Source: JBALVT01 sp045110675 (GTDB lineage: Bacteria; Pseudomonadota; Gammaproteobacteria; Pseudomonadales; Halieaceae). Taken from it: DNA of 21,546 nt. Shown one piece after another: positions 15,246-21,546 of the stretch (its first letter is position 1; the number at the start of each line of letters is the position of its first letter). The notes below the pieces were generated by a model. That model saw only the letters and a list, made by a program, of their open reading frames with translations. It was not told the DNA's origin and searched no databases. Made by a program: the position numbers and the translations under genes. The DNA lies in the NCBI GenBank assembly GCA_045110675.1, contig JBGCGJ010000022.1, positions 1 to 21,546 of the forward strand, written 5' to 3'.

Positions 15246-15913
15246 GTTTTTTCAAAACCTTACAAACCGCAACTGAAGCGGATCGCGCACAACTGTTGGG
15301 ATGTTCACTGGTTAGCGATGCACTTGAAGGGCGGATGTCCAAAGAACAGTACGCCGCATTTCTATGTCAGGCGTATCACCATGTTAAGCACACGGTGCCA
15401 TTATTTATGGCAGTCGGCTCACGGTTCAGAGATGATCAGGAATGGTTGCGCGTGGCGGTAGCGGAGTACGTGCAAGAAGAAATCGGTCATCAGGAATGGA
15501 TTTTAAATGACATCGCTGCTTGCGGATTCGATCCTGAAAAAGCGCGTCATAGCCTCCCGAACCGAGCTACCCAGCTGATGGTTGGTTACGGCTACCATGT
15601 GGCGGACAGGCTCAATCCGCTAGGCTTCTTTGGAATGGTGCATGTATTGGAGGGCACCAGCATATCCGTTGCCGACAATGCAGCGGCTGCGATTGCGCTA
15701 TCCACGGGCCTGCCCAAGAATGCCTTCAGCTACTTGAGCTCCCACGGGGCGCTCGACATAGAACACGTCAAATTCTTCCAGGATTTGATGAACAAAATCG
15801 AGAGCGAGAAGGACCAGCAGTGGATTATTCACTGTGCAAAAACCTTCTACCATTTATACGCAGAGGTCTTTCGGTCAGTTGGCTCGGAACAGGCCTTGCT
15901 GTTAACCGCTTAG
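15242..15913 (+). CDS. Haem-oxygenase-like (TenA/diiron oxidase-type) protein
   Basis: 223 residues, all-helical, cytoplasmic. It has the haem-oxygenase-like scaffold of TenA, PqqC and diiron oxidases such as UndA. Candidate metal ligands are visible: EYVQEEIGHQEW (E75, E79/E80, H83), VLEGTS (E137) and SHGALDIEH (H168, D172, H175). Early in the first helices, YHHVKHT (H46, H47, H50) sits where UndA-like enzymes have a Glu, so the ligand set may differ. No active-site Cys in the TenA thiaminase position is evident. The presence of an acyl-activating ligase upstream, and an iron permease downstream, favours an iron-dependent oxidase acting on an acyl substrate over thiamine salvage. It overlaps the ligase gene by 4 bp and is followed by the SDR 10 nt later. 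Fold firm, reaction inferred. Confidence 0.8.
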   Translation: MSFFKTLQTATEADRAQLLGCSLVSDALEGRMSKEQYAAFLCQAYHHVKHTVPLFMAVGSRFRDDQEWLRVAVAEYVQEEIGHQEWILNDIAACGFDPEKARHSLPNRATQLMVGYGYHVADRLNPLGFFGMVHVLEGTSISVADNAAAAIALSTGLPKNAFSYLSSHGALDIEHVKFFQDLMNKIESEKDQQWIIHCAKTFYHLYAEVFRSVGSEQALLLTA

Positions 15914-15923
15914 GAATTTGACC

Positions 15924-16733
15924 ATGAACTTCGAAGGTATAACAGTACTGCTCACCGGCGCTACTGGAGGCATAGGCCGCAGCTTTGCTCATGCGCTGGC
16001 ACAGCGCGGTGCGCATCTGGTTTTAGTATCGAGAAACGGAGACCCCCTCGGTCAGCTATGCGCTGAGCTCTCTGGAGATAAACATACGATTGTCTCAGCA
16101 GACATCGCAACGAGTGAGGGCCGTGAGCAGGTCTTGCAAGCGTGTACTGACAGTGTCAATGTGTTGATCAATAACGCTGGGGCAAATCACTTTGGAGTGT
16201 TTGAGGCCCATAAAGAAGACCAATTGCGGACGATGTTTGACGTCAATATCATCGCCCCCTTTTTACTCACCCAAGCCTTTTTGCCAAAGCTTGAATCTGT
16301 TGGGGGCACTGTTATTAATGTTGGTTCCGGGCTTGGCAGTATCGGATTTCCGGGACAGAGTGGTTACAGTGCTAGTAAGTTTGCACTGCGAGGCTTTTCT
16401 CAAGCCCTTCGAAGGGAATTGTCTGACCGAAATATCCGTGTCGCGTATTTGGCACCCCGAGCAACTGATACGGAAATGAATGTGGATGCTGTGGTGGAAA
16501 TGAATAAAGAACTGGGAAATCAGATGGACTCTCCTGATACCGTGGCCAAGGCGCTGATCGATTTGCTCAATGGCTCCTCCGGTACGCGCTTTATTGGATG
16601 GCCAGAACGTTTCTTCATAAAATTGAACAGTCTGTATCCCTCACTGATAGATTCTGCTCTGGGCAAGCAGTTGCCGGTGATACGCCGCTATGCGAAAGCG
16701 GCCGAACTATCCACCAGCGTAAGTTCTCCGTAA
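15924..16733 (+). CDS. Short-chain dehydrogenase/reductase
   Basis: 269 residues, classical SDR. The dinucleotide-binding loop TGATGGIG is at residues 11-18, NNAG in the usual place, and the catalytic set is S135 (VGSGLG), Y148 and K152 (GYSASK). An NAD(P)(H)-dependent oxidation or reduction of an alcohol or carbonyl is expected. ATG at 15924 is chosen over an in-frame TTG at 15918 because TAGGAA lies 8 nt before it. It is the fourth gene of the operon. The last 40 residues (FFIKLNSLYPSLIDSAL) are hydrophobic and end in a short polar tail, suggesting membrane contact. The response-regulator gene starts 9 nt downstream. Confidence 0.92.
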   Translation: MNFEGITVLLTGATGGIGRSFAHALAQRGAHLVLVSRNGDPLGQLCAELSGDKHTIVSADIATSEGREQVLQACTDSVNVLINNAGANHFGVFEAHKEDQLRTMFDVNIIAPFLLTQAFLPKLESVGGTVINVGSGLGSIGFPGQSGYSASKFALRGFSQALRRELSDRNIRVAYLAPRATDTEMNVDAVVEMNKELGNQMDSPDTVAKALIDLLNGSSGTRFIGWPERFFIKLNSLYPSLIDSALGKQLPVIRRYAKAAELSTSVSSP

Positions 16734-16741
16734 GTGTCGCC

Positions 16742-17401
16742 GTGAGAGTCTTATTGGTTGAAGACGATGAATCACTAAGCGCCGGGCTTTGTGACGCCTT
16801 GGGTCGAGAAGGTTTTGTCGTCAACCGGGTAGCGACCGGCGCGATGGCCTTGGCAGCGGTTCGCGCCGAAGCTCCGGATATGGTTGTTCTCGATCTTGGA
16901 TTGCCAGACATGGATGGTTTGCAAATATTAGCCGCCCTTAGGAAACGTGACGATCACATTCCTGCGATTGTGCTAACCGCCAGGGATGGCGTTAGCGATA
17001 AAATTCTGGGCCTGGATAGCGGCGCCGATGACTATCTTGCGAAACCCTTTGAAATGAAGGAACTGGCCGCCAGATTGCGAGTGTTTGAGAGACGGCTTGC
17101 GACAGCGGTTACGAGCATTGTCACCATTGGCGATGTTTCACTTGATACCTCGGCGCACAGTGTCCACGTGGGTGGCACGCCATTAGAATTGCCGCGCAGG
17201 GAGTACATGTTACTGAAAACACTGATGGAAAGTGCAGGAAAAGTACTTACCAGAGACTCTCTGGAAACCAGGCTTTATAGTTGGGGTGAGGAAGTAGCCA
17301 GCAACACACTGGAGGTTCATATTCATCATCTGAGGAAAAAGTTGCCCAAAGATATGATCAAGACAGTACGCGGCATAGGTTATACCGTTACCGTACAATG
17401 A
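16742..17401 (+). CDS. OmpR-family response regulator (QseB/PmrA-like)
   Basis: 219 residues from the GTG at 16742, which begins the standard MRVLLVEDD. The receiver domain (1-120) has the acidic pair D8/D9, phosphoacceptor D51 in VVLDLGLPDMDG, the Thr of IVLTARD and the Lys of YLAKPFE. The C-terminal winged helix (about 130-217) ends with SNTLEVHIHHLRKKLPKDMIKTVRGIGYTV, the DNA-recognition helix of the OmpR class. A longer frame reaching to 16598 overlaps the SDR gene and adds residues absent from the family, so it is rejected. No clear Shine-Dalgarno: translation probably depends on the SDR stop 9 nt upstream. Its ATGA overlap with the kinase gene makes them a cognate pair. The tandem 11-mer at 12957 is its best candidate target. 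Confidence 0.93.
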   Translation: MRVLLVEDDESLSAGLCDALGREGFVVNRVATGAMALAAVRAEAPDMVVLDLGLPDMDGLQILAALRKRDDHIPAIVLTARDGVSDKILGLDSGADDYLAKPFEMKELAARLRVFERRLATAVTSIVTIGDVSLDTSAHSVHVGGTPLELPRREYMLLKTLMESAGKVLTRDSLETRLYSWGEEVASNTLEVHIHHLRKKLPKDMIKTVRGIGYTVTVQ

Positions 17402-18723
17402 ATTCTATTCGTGCTCGACTAGTGACGATGCTGATTGCCGCGTTTACCCTGGTGACCTTTCTCGCGAGCCTTAATGGCTACAAGTCCAGTATGGCTGAGG
17501 CAGAAAAGCTGATGGATTCTCAGTTGCAGAATGCTCTTAGTTTGCTTTCTTTTTATGCGGATTCAAGCGGTGAAAAAAAAGCGATAAATCACAGTGAAAG
17601 CGGATTTGCCTACCAGGTTTGGCGCAACGATACTTTACTGATGCACTCTCATATAGCGCCGTCCGACGCCATGACCGATTTTTCACCAGGTTATCGCTAT
17701 GCCAACTTCGCGGGTGCCCGCTGGAGAGTCCTCACCGAAAGTGGAGAGGACAATTATTGGTATATGGTTGCCGAGCGCGCAGACCAACGGCATAAGCTGG
17801 CGGAAAAAGTGGTGCTTGAATCTATTGTACCGCTGCTGTGGTGGCTTCCTATCTCTGGCATTCTTATATGGTTGTTGGTGGGTTTAGGCCTGCGTCCACT
17901 TAGCGAATTGCGCACGCAGATTAACCAAAAGCGTAGCGACGACCTACAACCGTTGGTCACAGAAGATCCACCCAACGAATTACTCCCATTAATTGATTCA
18001 ACCAACTCTCTGTTATCGAGGTTGGAGGCCTCGTTTGAGCGGGAGAAGCACTTTGCAGCTCACGCTGCCCACGAACTGAGAACGCCTTTGAGCGGGTTGA
18101 AAGTTCATCTTCATAATCTCTCTCAGGATGTGGAGCCGGGGCATAAAGGCTTGCAGCATGCGAATCTGGGCCTTCAGCGAATGCAGCAGTTGGTTGAGCA
18201 AATCCTTGATTTAAACCGTACCAATCCGGAAACGATCCGAGGGACTTTTCATTCGCTTGATCTTCATATGTTGGTACAGCGGGTAATGGCTGAATACTGG
18301 CCGGTATTTGCTGAGAAATCGCAGAATTTGTCTCTCGAAGGTGACAAGGCGATGATGCTCGGTGATGAATCGGCTCTGGAGACGCTGTTGCGAAACCTGT
18401 TGGCGAACGCTAACAAATACGTACCAGTCGGAGGTGAGATATTGGTGAGTATCGTTACTAGCCCGAACAGTGTCAGGTTGCAGGTAGAAGATTCGGGGCC
18501 GGGAATTACGGATGCTGACAAAGAGCGTGTGTTTGAGAGATTTTACCGTGCTGCGGCTCCCCAGGAACACAATGTCGTTGGTGCCGGATTAGGTTTGGCT
18601 ATTGTGGAGCACATCGCGCATTTACATCACGCAGAAATTCGTTTAGGACAGAGCCAATTTGAATCTGGGTTGCTTGTGAACATAGACTTTCCAGTAACCG
18701 AGCGAGTCGTTTCTGACACATGA
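17398..18723 (+). CDS. QseC-like sensor histidine kinase
   Basis: 441 residues. There are two membrane segments (about 6-27 and 141-163), with a periplasmic sensing domain of about 110 residues between them. A short HAMP-like linker (LRPLSELRTQI) follows, then the dimerisation domain with phospho-His225 in AAHELRTPLSGLK, and the catalytic domain with N-box NLLANANKY, G1 VEDSGPGI and G2 GAGLGLAIVE. All kinase residues are present. The periplasmic domain has paired Trp/Tyr (YWYMVAERADQ), like other QseC/PmrB relatives, but no clear His/Cys metal site. Gene overlaps: 4 bp with the regulator, 4 bp with the cupredoxin gene. It probably phosphorylates the adjacent regulator; the signal is not known, and could be iron or a product of the upstream enzymes. 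Confidence 0.93.
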   Translation: MNSIRARLVTMLIAAFTLVTFLASLNGYKSSMAEAEKLMDSQLQNALSLLSFYADSSGEKKAINHSESGFAYQVWRNDTLLMHSHIAPSDAMTDFSPGYRYANFAGARWRVLTESGEDNYWYMVAERADQRHKLAEKVVLESIVPLLWWLPISGILIWLLVGLGLRPLSELRTQINQKRSDDLQPLVTEDPPNELLPLIDSTNSLLSRLEASFEREKHFAAHAAHELRTPLSGLKVHLHNLSQDVEPGHKGLQHANLGLQRMQQLVEQILDLNRTNPETIRGTFHSLDLHMLVQRVMAEYWPVFAEKSQNLSLEGDKAMMLGDESALETLLRNLLANANKYVPVGGEILVSIVTSPNSVRLQVEDSGPGITDADKERVFERFYRAAAPQEHNVVGAGLGLAIVEHIAHLHHAEIRLGQSQFESGLLVNIDFPVTERVVSDT

Positions 18724-19040
18724 AGATCTTTCTCTTCTTACTGTTACTGATTCGAGCGGGGTTCTGTAGCGCCGCAACTCCCATTGTTGAAGTTGAAATA
18801 CGCAACCACTTGTTCCATCCCGACACGCTGCGTATACCGGCCAATACTAAAGTGAAATTAATCGTCTATAACCGGGATGCCACTCCGGAAGAATTTGAAA
18901 GTTACGAACTTAATCGTGAAAAAGTGATTATGGGCGGTCGTAAAGCAAATATATTTATCGGTCCCCTCGACCGGGGTACCTATCCATTCTTCGGTGAGTT
19001 TAATCCCCTGACAGCCCAGGGAAGGGTGGTAGTCGAGTGA
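18720..19040 (+). CDS. Cupredoxin-fold periplasmic protein next to FTR1
   Basis: 106 residues: signal peptide (KIFLFLLLLIRAGFCSAA, cleavage about residue 18), then one cupredoxin domain with the pattern VEIRNHLFHPDTLRIPANTKVKLIVYN and, at the end, TYPFFGEFNPLTAQGRVVVE. It resembles the cupredoxin proteins that accompany FTR1-type permeases. The mature protein has no Cys, so the usual type-1 copper site (His-Cys-His-Met) cannot form; H30 and H33 near the start are the only His, and FNP stands where related proteins, as I recall, have FHP. It may bind iron or copper differently, or act as a structural or donor protein for the permease. Overlaps the kinase gene by 4 bp and is 10 nt from the permease gene. 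Confidence 0.8.
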   Translation: MKIFLFLLLLIRAGFCSAATPIVEVEIRNHLFHPDTLRIPANTKVKLIVYNRDATPEEFESYELNREKVIMGGRKANIFIGPLDRGTYPFFGEFNPLTAQGRVVVE

Positions 19041-19050
19041 TAAGGCTAAC

Positions 19051-19830
19051 ATGCTGATTAACTCTGTCATTCTTGTATTGAGAGAGGTGCTTGAAGCCGC
19101 GCTGTTAGTCAGCGTGTTGTTTGCAATCTCGTCTCATGTTCGCTGCGGCAAGCGATGGCTCTTGTGGTCTTTACCCCTGGGACTGCTTGGAGTTGTCGCC
19201 GTGGCATCATCTTTGGAAACGATTACTGACTCTCTGGATGGGGCGGGCCAGGAAGTACTCTATGCGGGTATGCAGCTTTTGGTTTACGTATTTTTAGTGG
19301 CAGTACTTTGGTGTGCCGCATGTGCTCGAGCTGCTCCTCGTGGGCTAGCTTATCTAATGGCGGGGGCCACGGCGTGCGCAATTACCAGGGAAGGTTCCGA
19401 GATTATGGTGTACATCACGGGTTTTGCTGCTGCCGAAGAACACCGATTGGCCGTTTTTGCCGGCAGCGCAATCGGCGCTGGCATAGGGCTGAGTCTGGGG
19501 GTACTGCTGTTTAATGCCTTGGTGGCTCTGAAGTTTAACCTCTCATGGATCGTCACACTTTTACTGGTCGGCATGATCGGGTCGGGAATGGTGATGCAGG
19601 CCACGATGTTATTGCAGCAGGTAGATTGGTTGGCATCTTCAAAACCCCTGTGGGATAGCTCGGCTTTTATCAGTGAATCATCGGTCACTGGCGAGCTACT
19701 GTATGCATCCCTGGGTTACGAGGCCACACCTAGTGGCACCCAAGTGCTGTTGTATTTCTTGAGTGCCATAGTTTCGGGAGTGGCCTATGGGCTTTCGCGA
19801 GTATTTCATAGAGGGAAGGGTTTTGAATAA
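19051..19830 (+). CDS. FTR1-family iron permease
   Basis: 259 residues with about seven membrane helices. Both iron-relay motifs of the family are present: REVLE at 11-15 in the first helix and REGSE at 113-117 in the fourth. FTR1/EfeU proteins import iron across the inner membrane, normally with a periplasmic ferroxidase or cupredoxin partner; here the partner is likely the preceding gene. No EfeB peroxidase or EfeO M75 domain is seen. A Shine-Dalgarno-like AAGG sits 8 nt before the ATG. The 3' end overlaps the outer-membrane protein gene. Co-transcription with an iron-type oxidase suggests it feeds that enzyme, but general iron uptake is equally possible. Confidence 0.92.
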   Translation: MLINSVILVLREVLEAALLVSVLFAISSHVRCGKRWLLWSLPLGLLGVVAVASSLETITDSLDGAGQEVLYAGMQLLVYVFLVAVLWCAACARAAPRGLAYLMAGATACAITREGSEIMVYITGFAAAEEHRLAVFAGSAIGAGIGLSLGVLLFNALVALKFNLSWIVTLLLVGMIGSGMVMQATMLLQQVDWLASSKPLWDSSAFISESSVTGELLYASLGYEATPSGTQVLLYFLSAIVSGVAYGLSRVFHRGKGFE

Positions 19831-20542
19831 ACGTATTAATAGCATCGTTGTAGGTGTATTGGTATTTGCCCTAAATTCCTCAGCCATCGCAGATGGCAGC
19901 GTAATCGATAAAGTTTACCATCCCTACGTAGAGCTCCTTGAATGGGAGATTGAATGGCGCATGATTTATGAGCAAGCCGGTACCACCAAGAGCGAGAGCC
20001 ATAATCAGGTTCACCGACTGGGCGTTGGTAAAGCCCTGTCAGAATTTGTTTTTGCCGAAGTCTACCTGATAGGTGAGCGTTCTAATGACAACAGCTTGGA
20101 CATTGACGCCTACGAATTTGAACTGATGTGGCAGTTGTCCGAGCAAGGTGAGTACGCATTAGATTATGGATTACTTTTTGAGGTGGAACACGAATCGGAT
20201 GAAGATATCTGGGAATACGCCACCGCCTTGTTGTTGGAAAAAGAGTTCGGTCGTTACAGCGTAACCGCCAATTTGGCTGTGATTTACGAGCGGGGAGACA
20301 GTATTAGAAACGAATGGGAAAGCGCCGCTTCTTTGCAGGCGCGCTATCGCTATTCTCAACGGTTTGAGCCAGCTATCGAAGCGTACTTCGGGGAAGACAC
20401 CCAAGCTATTGGGCCGGTTTTTTTGGGCTTGGAGCGTTTGGGTAATGCGACGGCGCTGCGATGGGAGGCGGGTATTGTGTTCGGGTTGGATAACGAAACG
20501 CCCGATTACACAGTGCGAGCTGTACTTGAATATGAGTTTTAG
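19823..20542 (+). CDS. Small outer-membrane beta-barrel protein
   Basis: 239 residues from the preferred TTG start at 19823, preceded by AGGGAAGGG and giving a normal signal peptide (NKRINSIVVGVLVFALNSSAIAD). ATG at 19787, 12 codons upstream, would add MGFREYFIEGRV and overlap the permease gene by 44 bp, which is less likely. The mature part is a series of amphipathic strands (EWEIEWRMIYEQ, FAEVYLIGER, YEFELMWQLSE, YALDYGLLFEVEHE, SVTANLAVIYERG, ALRWEAGIVFGL) ending YTVRAVLEYEF, with the C-terminal Phe of a barrel. Probably 8-12 strands. It is the last gene of the operon, next to FTR1, and could be a pore or receptor for metal or for the molecule made by the upstream enzymes. I do not recognise a named family. 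Confidence 0.75.
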   Translation: MNKRINSIVVGVLVFALNSSAIADGSVIDKVYHPYVELLEWEIEWRMIYEQAGTTKSESHNQVHRLGVGKALSEFVFAEVYLIGERSNDNSLDIDAYEFELMWQLSEQGEYALDYGLLFEVEHESDEDIWEYATALLLEKEFGRYSVTANLAVIYERGDSIRNEWESAASLQARYRYSQRFEPAIEAYFGEDTQAIGPVFLGLERLGNATALRWEAGIVFGLDNETPDYTVRAVLEYEF

Positions 20543-20579
20543 TCATCGGGGCTAAAAACAGGGTTAGAGCGATAAAAAC

Positions 20580-21355
20580 GGTTCTGCCAAGTAAACCGCC
20601 AGAAATTGGTAGAATCGGTTTATGAACACATATAAACGCCACAGATTCCCGCCTGATATCATCAGTTACTCCGTTTGGCTTTACTACCGTTTTAACTTGA
20701 GCCATCGAGATATTGAAGATCTACTCGCTGAACGCGGCATCACTGTTAGCCGCGAATCGATCCGCCTTTGGTGTAACAAGTTCGGTGCCATTTACACCCG
20801 ACGCTTGAAAAGAAAGCACCAAGGTTATGGAGACACGTTCTTTATCGATGAAGTCTTCGTAAAGATCAACGGCAAGCAGCATTATCTATGGCGTGCTGTT
20901 GACCAAGATGGTGAGGTAGTTGATGTGTATCTACAGGCGAGACGTGACGGAGCAGCAGCAAAGCGATTCTTTGGGCGTTTACTGAGAAAGCATGGCAGCG
21001 TACCCAGGAAGGTTGTGACAGATAAGTTGCGCAGCTATAACGTTGCTCACCGTGAACTGATCCCTGACACTATTCATGAAAATAAGAGATATGCCAACAA
21101 TCGGGCCGAGCAGTCACATGAATCGACTCGGGTTCGTGAACGGGTTATGAGGAAATTCAAATCGATTGGGCAGGCCCAGCGATTCGTGACTGCACATGCT
21201 GCCGTGTCCAATCTCTTCAATCTTGGAAGGCATCTAGTTAGGGCGCAGCATTATCGAGATCTTAGGACGAGTGCGTTCGGAGAATGGAGTAGGGTGGTTG
21301 CTTGAACGGAGACGCCAGATTTTCGCGTCCAACAAGAAGTTAACTTGGCGGAACC
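20580..21355 (+). mobile_element. IS6-family insertion sequence, copy 3 (intact)
   Basis: 776 bp. The ends are GGTTCTGCCAAGTAAAC (20580-20596) and, inward on the other strand, GGTTCCGCCAAGTTAAC (21355-21339), matching at 15 of 17 positions. One intact transposase lies inside. The flanking 8-mers (ataaaaac, cgacccat) do not match, so no target duplication marks a simple insertion. This fits a product of replicative transposition or later recombination. It interrupts a different IS6-family transposase gene at its right border and is in direct orientation with the remnant at 10895. Confidence 0.93.
20622..21305 (+). CDS. IS6-family DDE transposase (copy 3)
   Basis: 227 residues, intact. The start MNTYKRHRFPPDIISYS is followed by the HTH region LSHRDIEDLLAERGITVSRE and the DDE core, with catalytic D76, D134 and E163 in IDEVFVKING, VTDKLRSYN and NNRAEQSHES. 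It is the active-looking parent type of the broken copy at 10937, with which it shares long identical DNA stretches (for example around 11330-11480 and 21010-21160). It is less similar to copy 1 on the minus strand. No Shine-Dalgarno is obvious, normal for IS genes. Confidence 0.96.
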   Translation: MNTYKRHRFPPDIISYSVWLYYRFNLSHRDIEDLLAERGITVSRESIRLWCNKFGAIYTRRLKRKHQGYGDTFFIDEVFVKINGKQHYLWRAVDQDGEVVDVYLQARRDGAAAKRFFGRLLRKHGSVPRKVVTDKLRSYNVAHRELIPDTIHENKRYANNRAEQSHESTRVRERVMRKFKSIGQAQRFVTAHAAVSNLFNLGRHLVRAQHYRDLRTSAFGEWSRVVA

Positions 21356-21499
21356 CGACCCATGCTTGGATTCAAATCGTTCCGGTCAGCACAAGCCACG
21401 CTAGCCGGAATTGAGCTCTGGCGGATGCTTAAAAAAGGCCAAAATAAAAGTTCGCTGCTAGCATGGGAGCAGTTTTACGCATTGGCCCTGACAGGATAA
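21356..21499 (+). pseudogene. 3' fragment of a second IS6-family transposase
   Basis: Immediately after the right end of copy 3, the frame reads RPMLGFKSFRSAQATLAGIE, then LWRMLKKGQ and WEQFYALALTG, ending in TAA at 21497-21499. 'RPM-x-GFKSF-x-x-A' and 'GIE-x-x-x-M-x-KKGQ' are the standard C-terminus of IS26/IS240-like IS6 transposases, a different branch from copies 1-3. The upstream part of the gene is absent, replaced by copy 3. This is a nested insertion or a deletion junction. Confidence 0.88.
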
Positions 21500-21538
21500 T
21501 TACGCCAGACGATTACTGTTTTACTTCGCAAATCAAAG

Positions 21539-21546
21539 TTTGCGAC
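21539..21546 (+). repeat. Start of the right terminal repeat of the second IS
   Basis: The window ends in TTTGCGAC, 39 nt after the stop of the transposase fragment. IS6-family elements of the IS26/IS240 type end in the complement of GG-x-x-CTGT-x-GCAAA, so TTTGCGAC is the inner part of such an end and the rest should lie just beyond the window. Confidence 0.5.

Noticed and set aside
15242..15913. TenA thiaminase II or transcriptional regulator
   Set aside because: The neighbours are not thiamine genes and the probable metal ligands fit an iron oxidase better; there is no DNA-binding domain.
16598..16741. N-terminal extension of the response regulator into the SDR gene
   Set aside because: The added residues do not belong to the family; the receiver domain starts at the GTG at 16742.

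Overview
The window most resembles the chromosome of a marine-type gammaproteobacterium. This rests on recognising gene families: large multiheme c-type cytochromes beside a TPR/beta-barrel protein, a DUF6502-DUF5666 pair, a delta-VPH-like 'thermostable hemolysin' gene, and a QseB/QseC-type two-component pair. No taxonomic marker (rRNA, ribosomal protein) is present, so this is an inference.

Layout. (1) 2-8305, all + strand: a respiratory or extracellular-electron-transfer locus. A truncated cytochrome with 16 visible haem motifs is followed, 2 nt later, by a secreted cytochrome with 31 CxxCH motifs and one CxxxCH, built on a 279-bp DNA tandem repeat. An outer-membrane beta-barrel with a periplasmic TPR segment comes next, then a winged-helix-like DUF6502 protein overlapping a DUF5666 repeat lipoprotein. 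(2) 8436-11549: an accessory patch holding an intact IS6-family element on the minus strand, a minus-strand multi-pass membrane protein of unknown function, a ParDE toxin-antitoxin pair with its probable operator, and a broken IS6 copy. (3) 11550-12840: a 5'-truncated, internally deleted apbE remnant fused to the broken IS, and a secreted TPR protein. (4) 13042-20542: a tight run of nine genes, six of the eight junctions overlapping by 4-8 bp. They encode a GNAT-like 'thermostable hemolysin', an AMP-forming acyl ligase, a haem-oxygenase-like (TenA/diiron oxidase-type) protein, an SDR, an OmpR-type response regulator, a sensor kinase, a cupredoxin-fold protein, an FTR1 iron permease and a small outer-membrane barrel. 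(5) 20580-21546: a third, intact IS6 element sitting inside the 3' end of a different IS6-family transposase gene, with the window ending inside that element's terminal repeat.

How the genes may work together. Region 1 reads as a periplasm-to-surface electron conduit (cytochromes plus barrel). Region 4 is the best candidate for an undescribed system. Its first four genes can activate an acid, transfer an acyl group, oxidise and reduce, which suggests biosynthesis of a small acyl-derived molecule. The co-transcribed two-component pair may sense that molecule, iron or another cue. The iron permease module could supply the metal needed by the oxygenase. A direct repeat of two 11-mers (9/11 identical) ahead of the operon looks like a response-regulator box, pointing to autoregulation. 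IS6 copies in the same orientation bracket regions 3-4, so this block may be mobile or may have been captured. The product, the substrate and the sensed signal cannot be read from the sequence.
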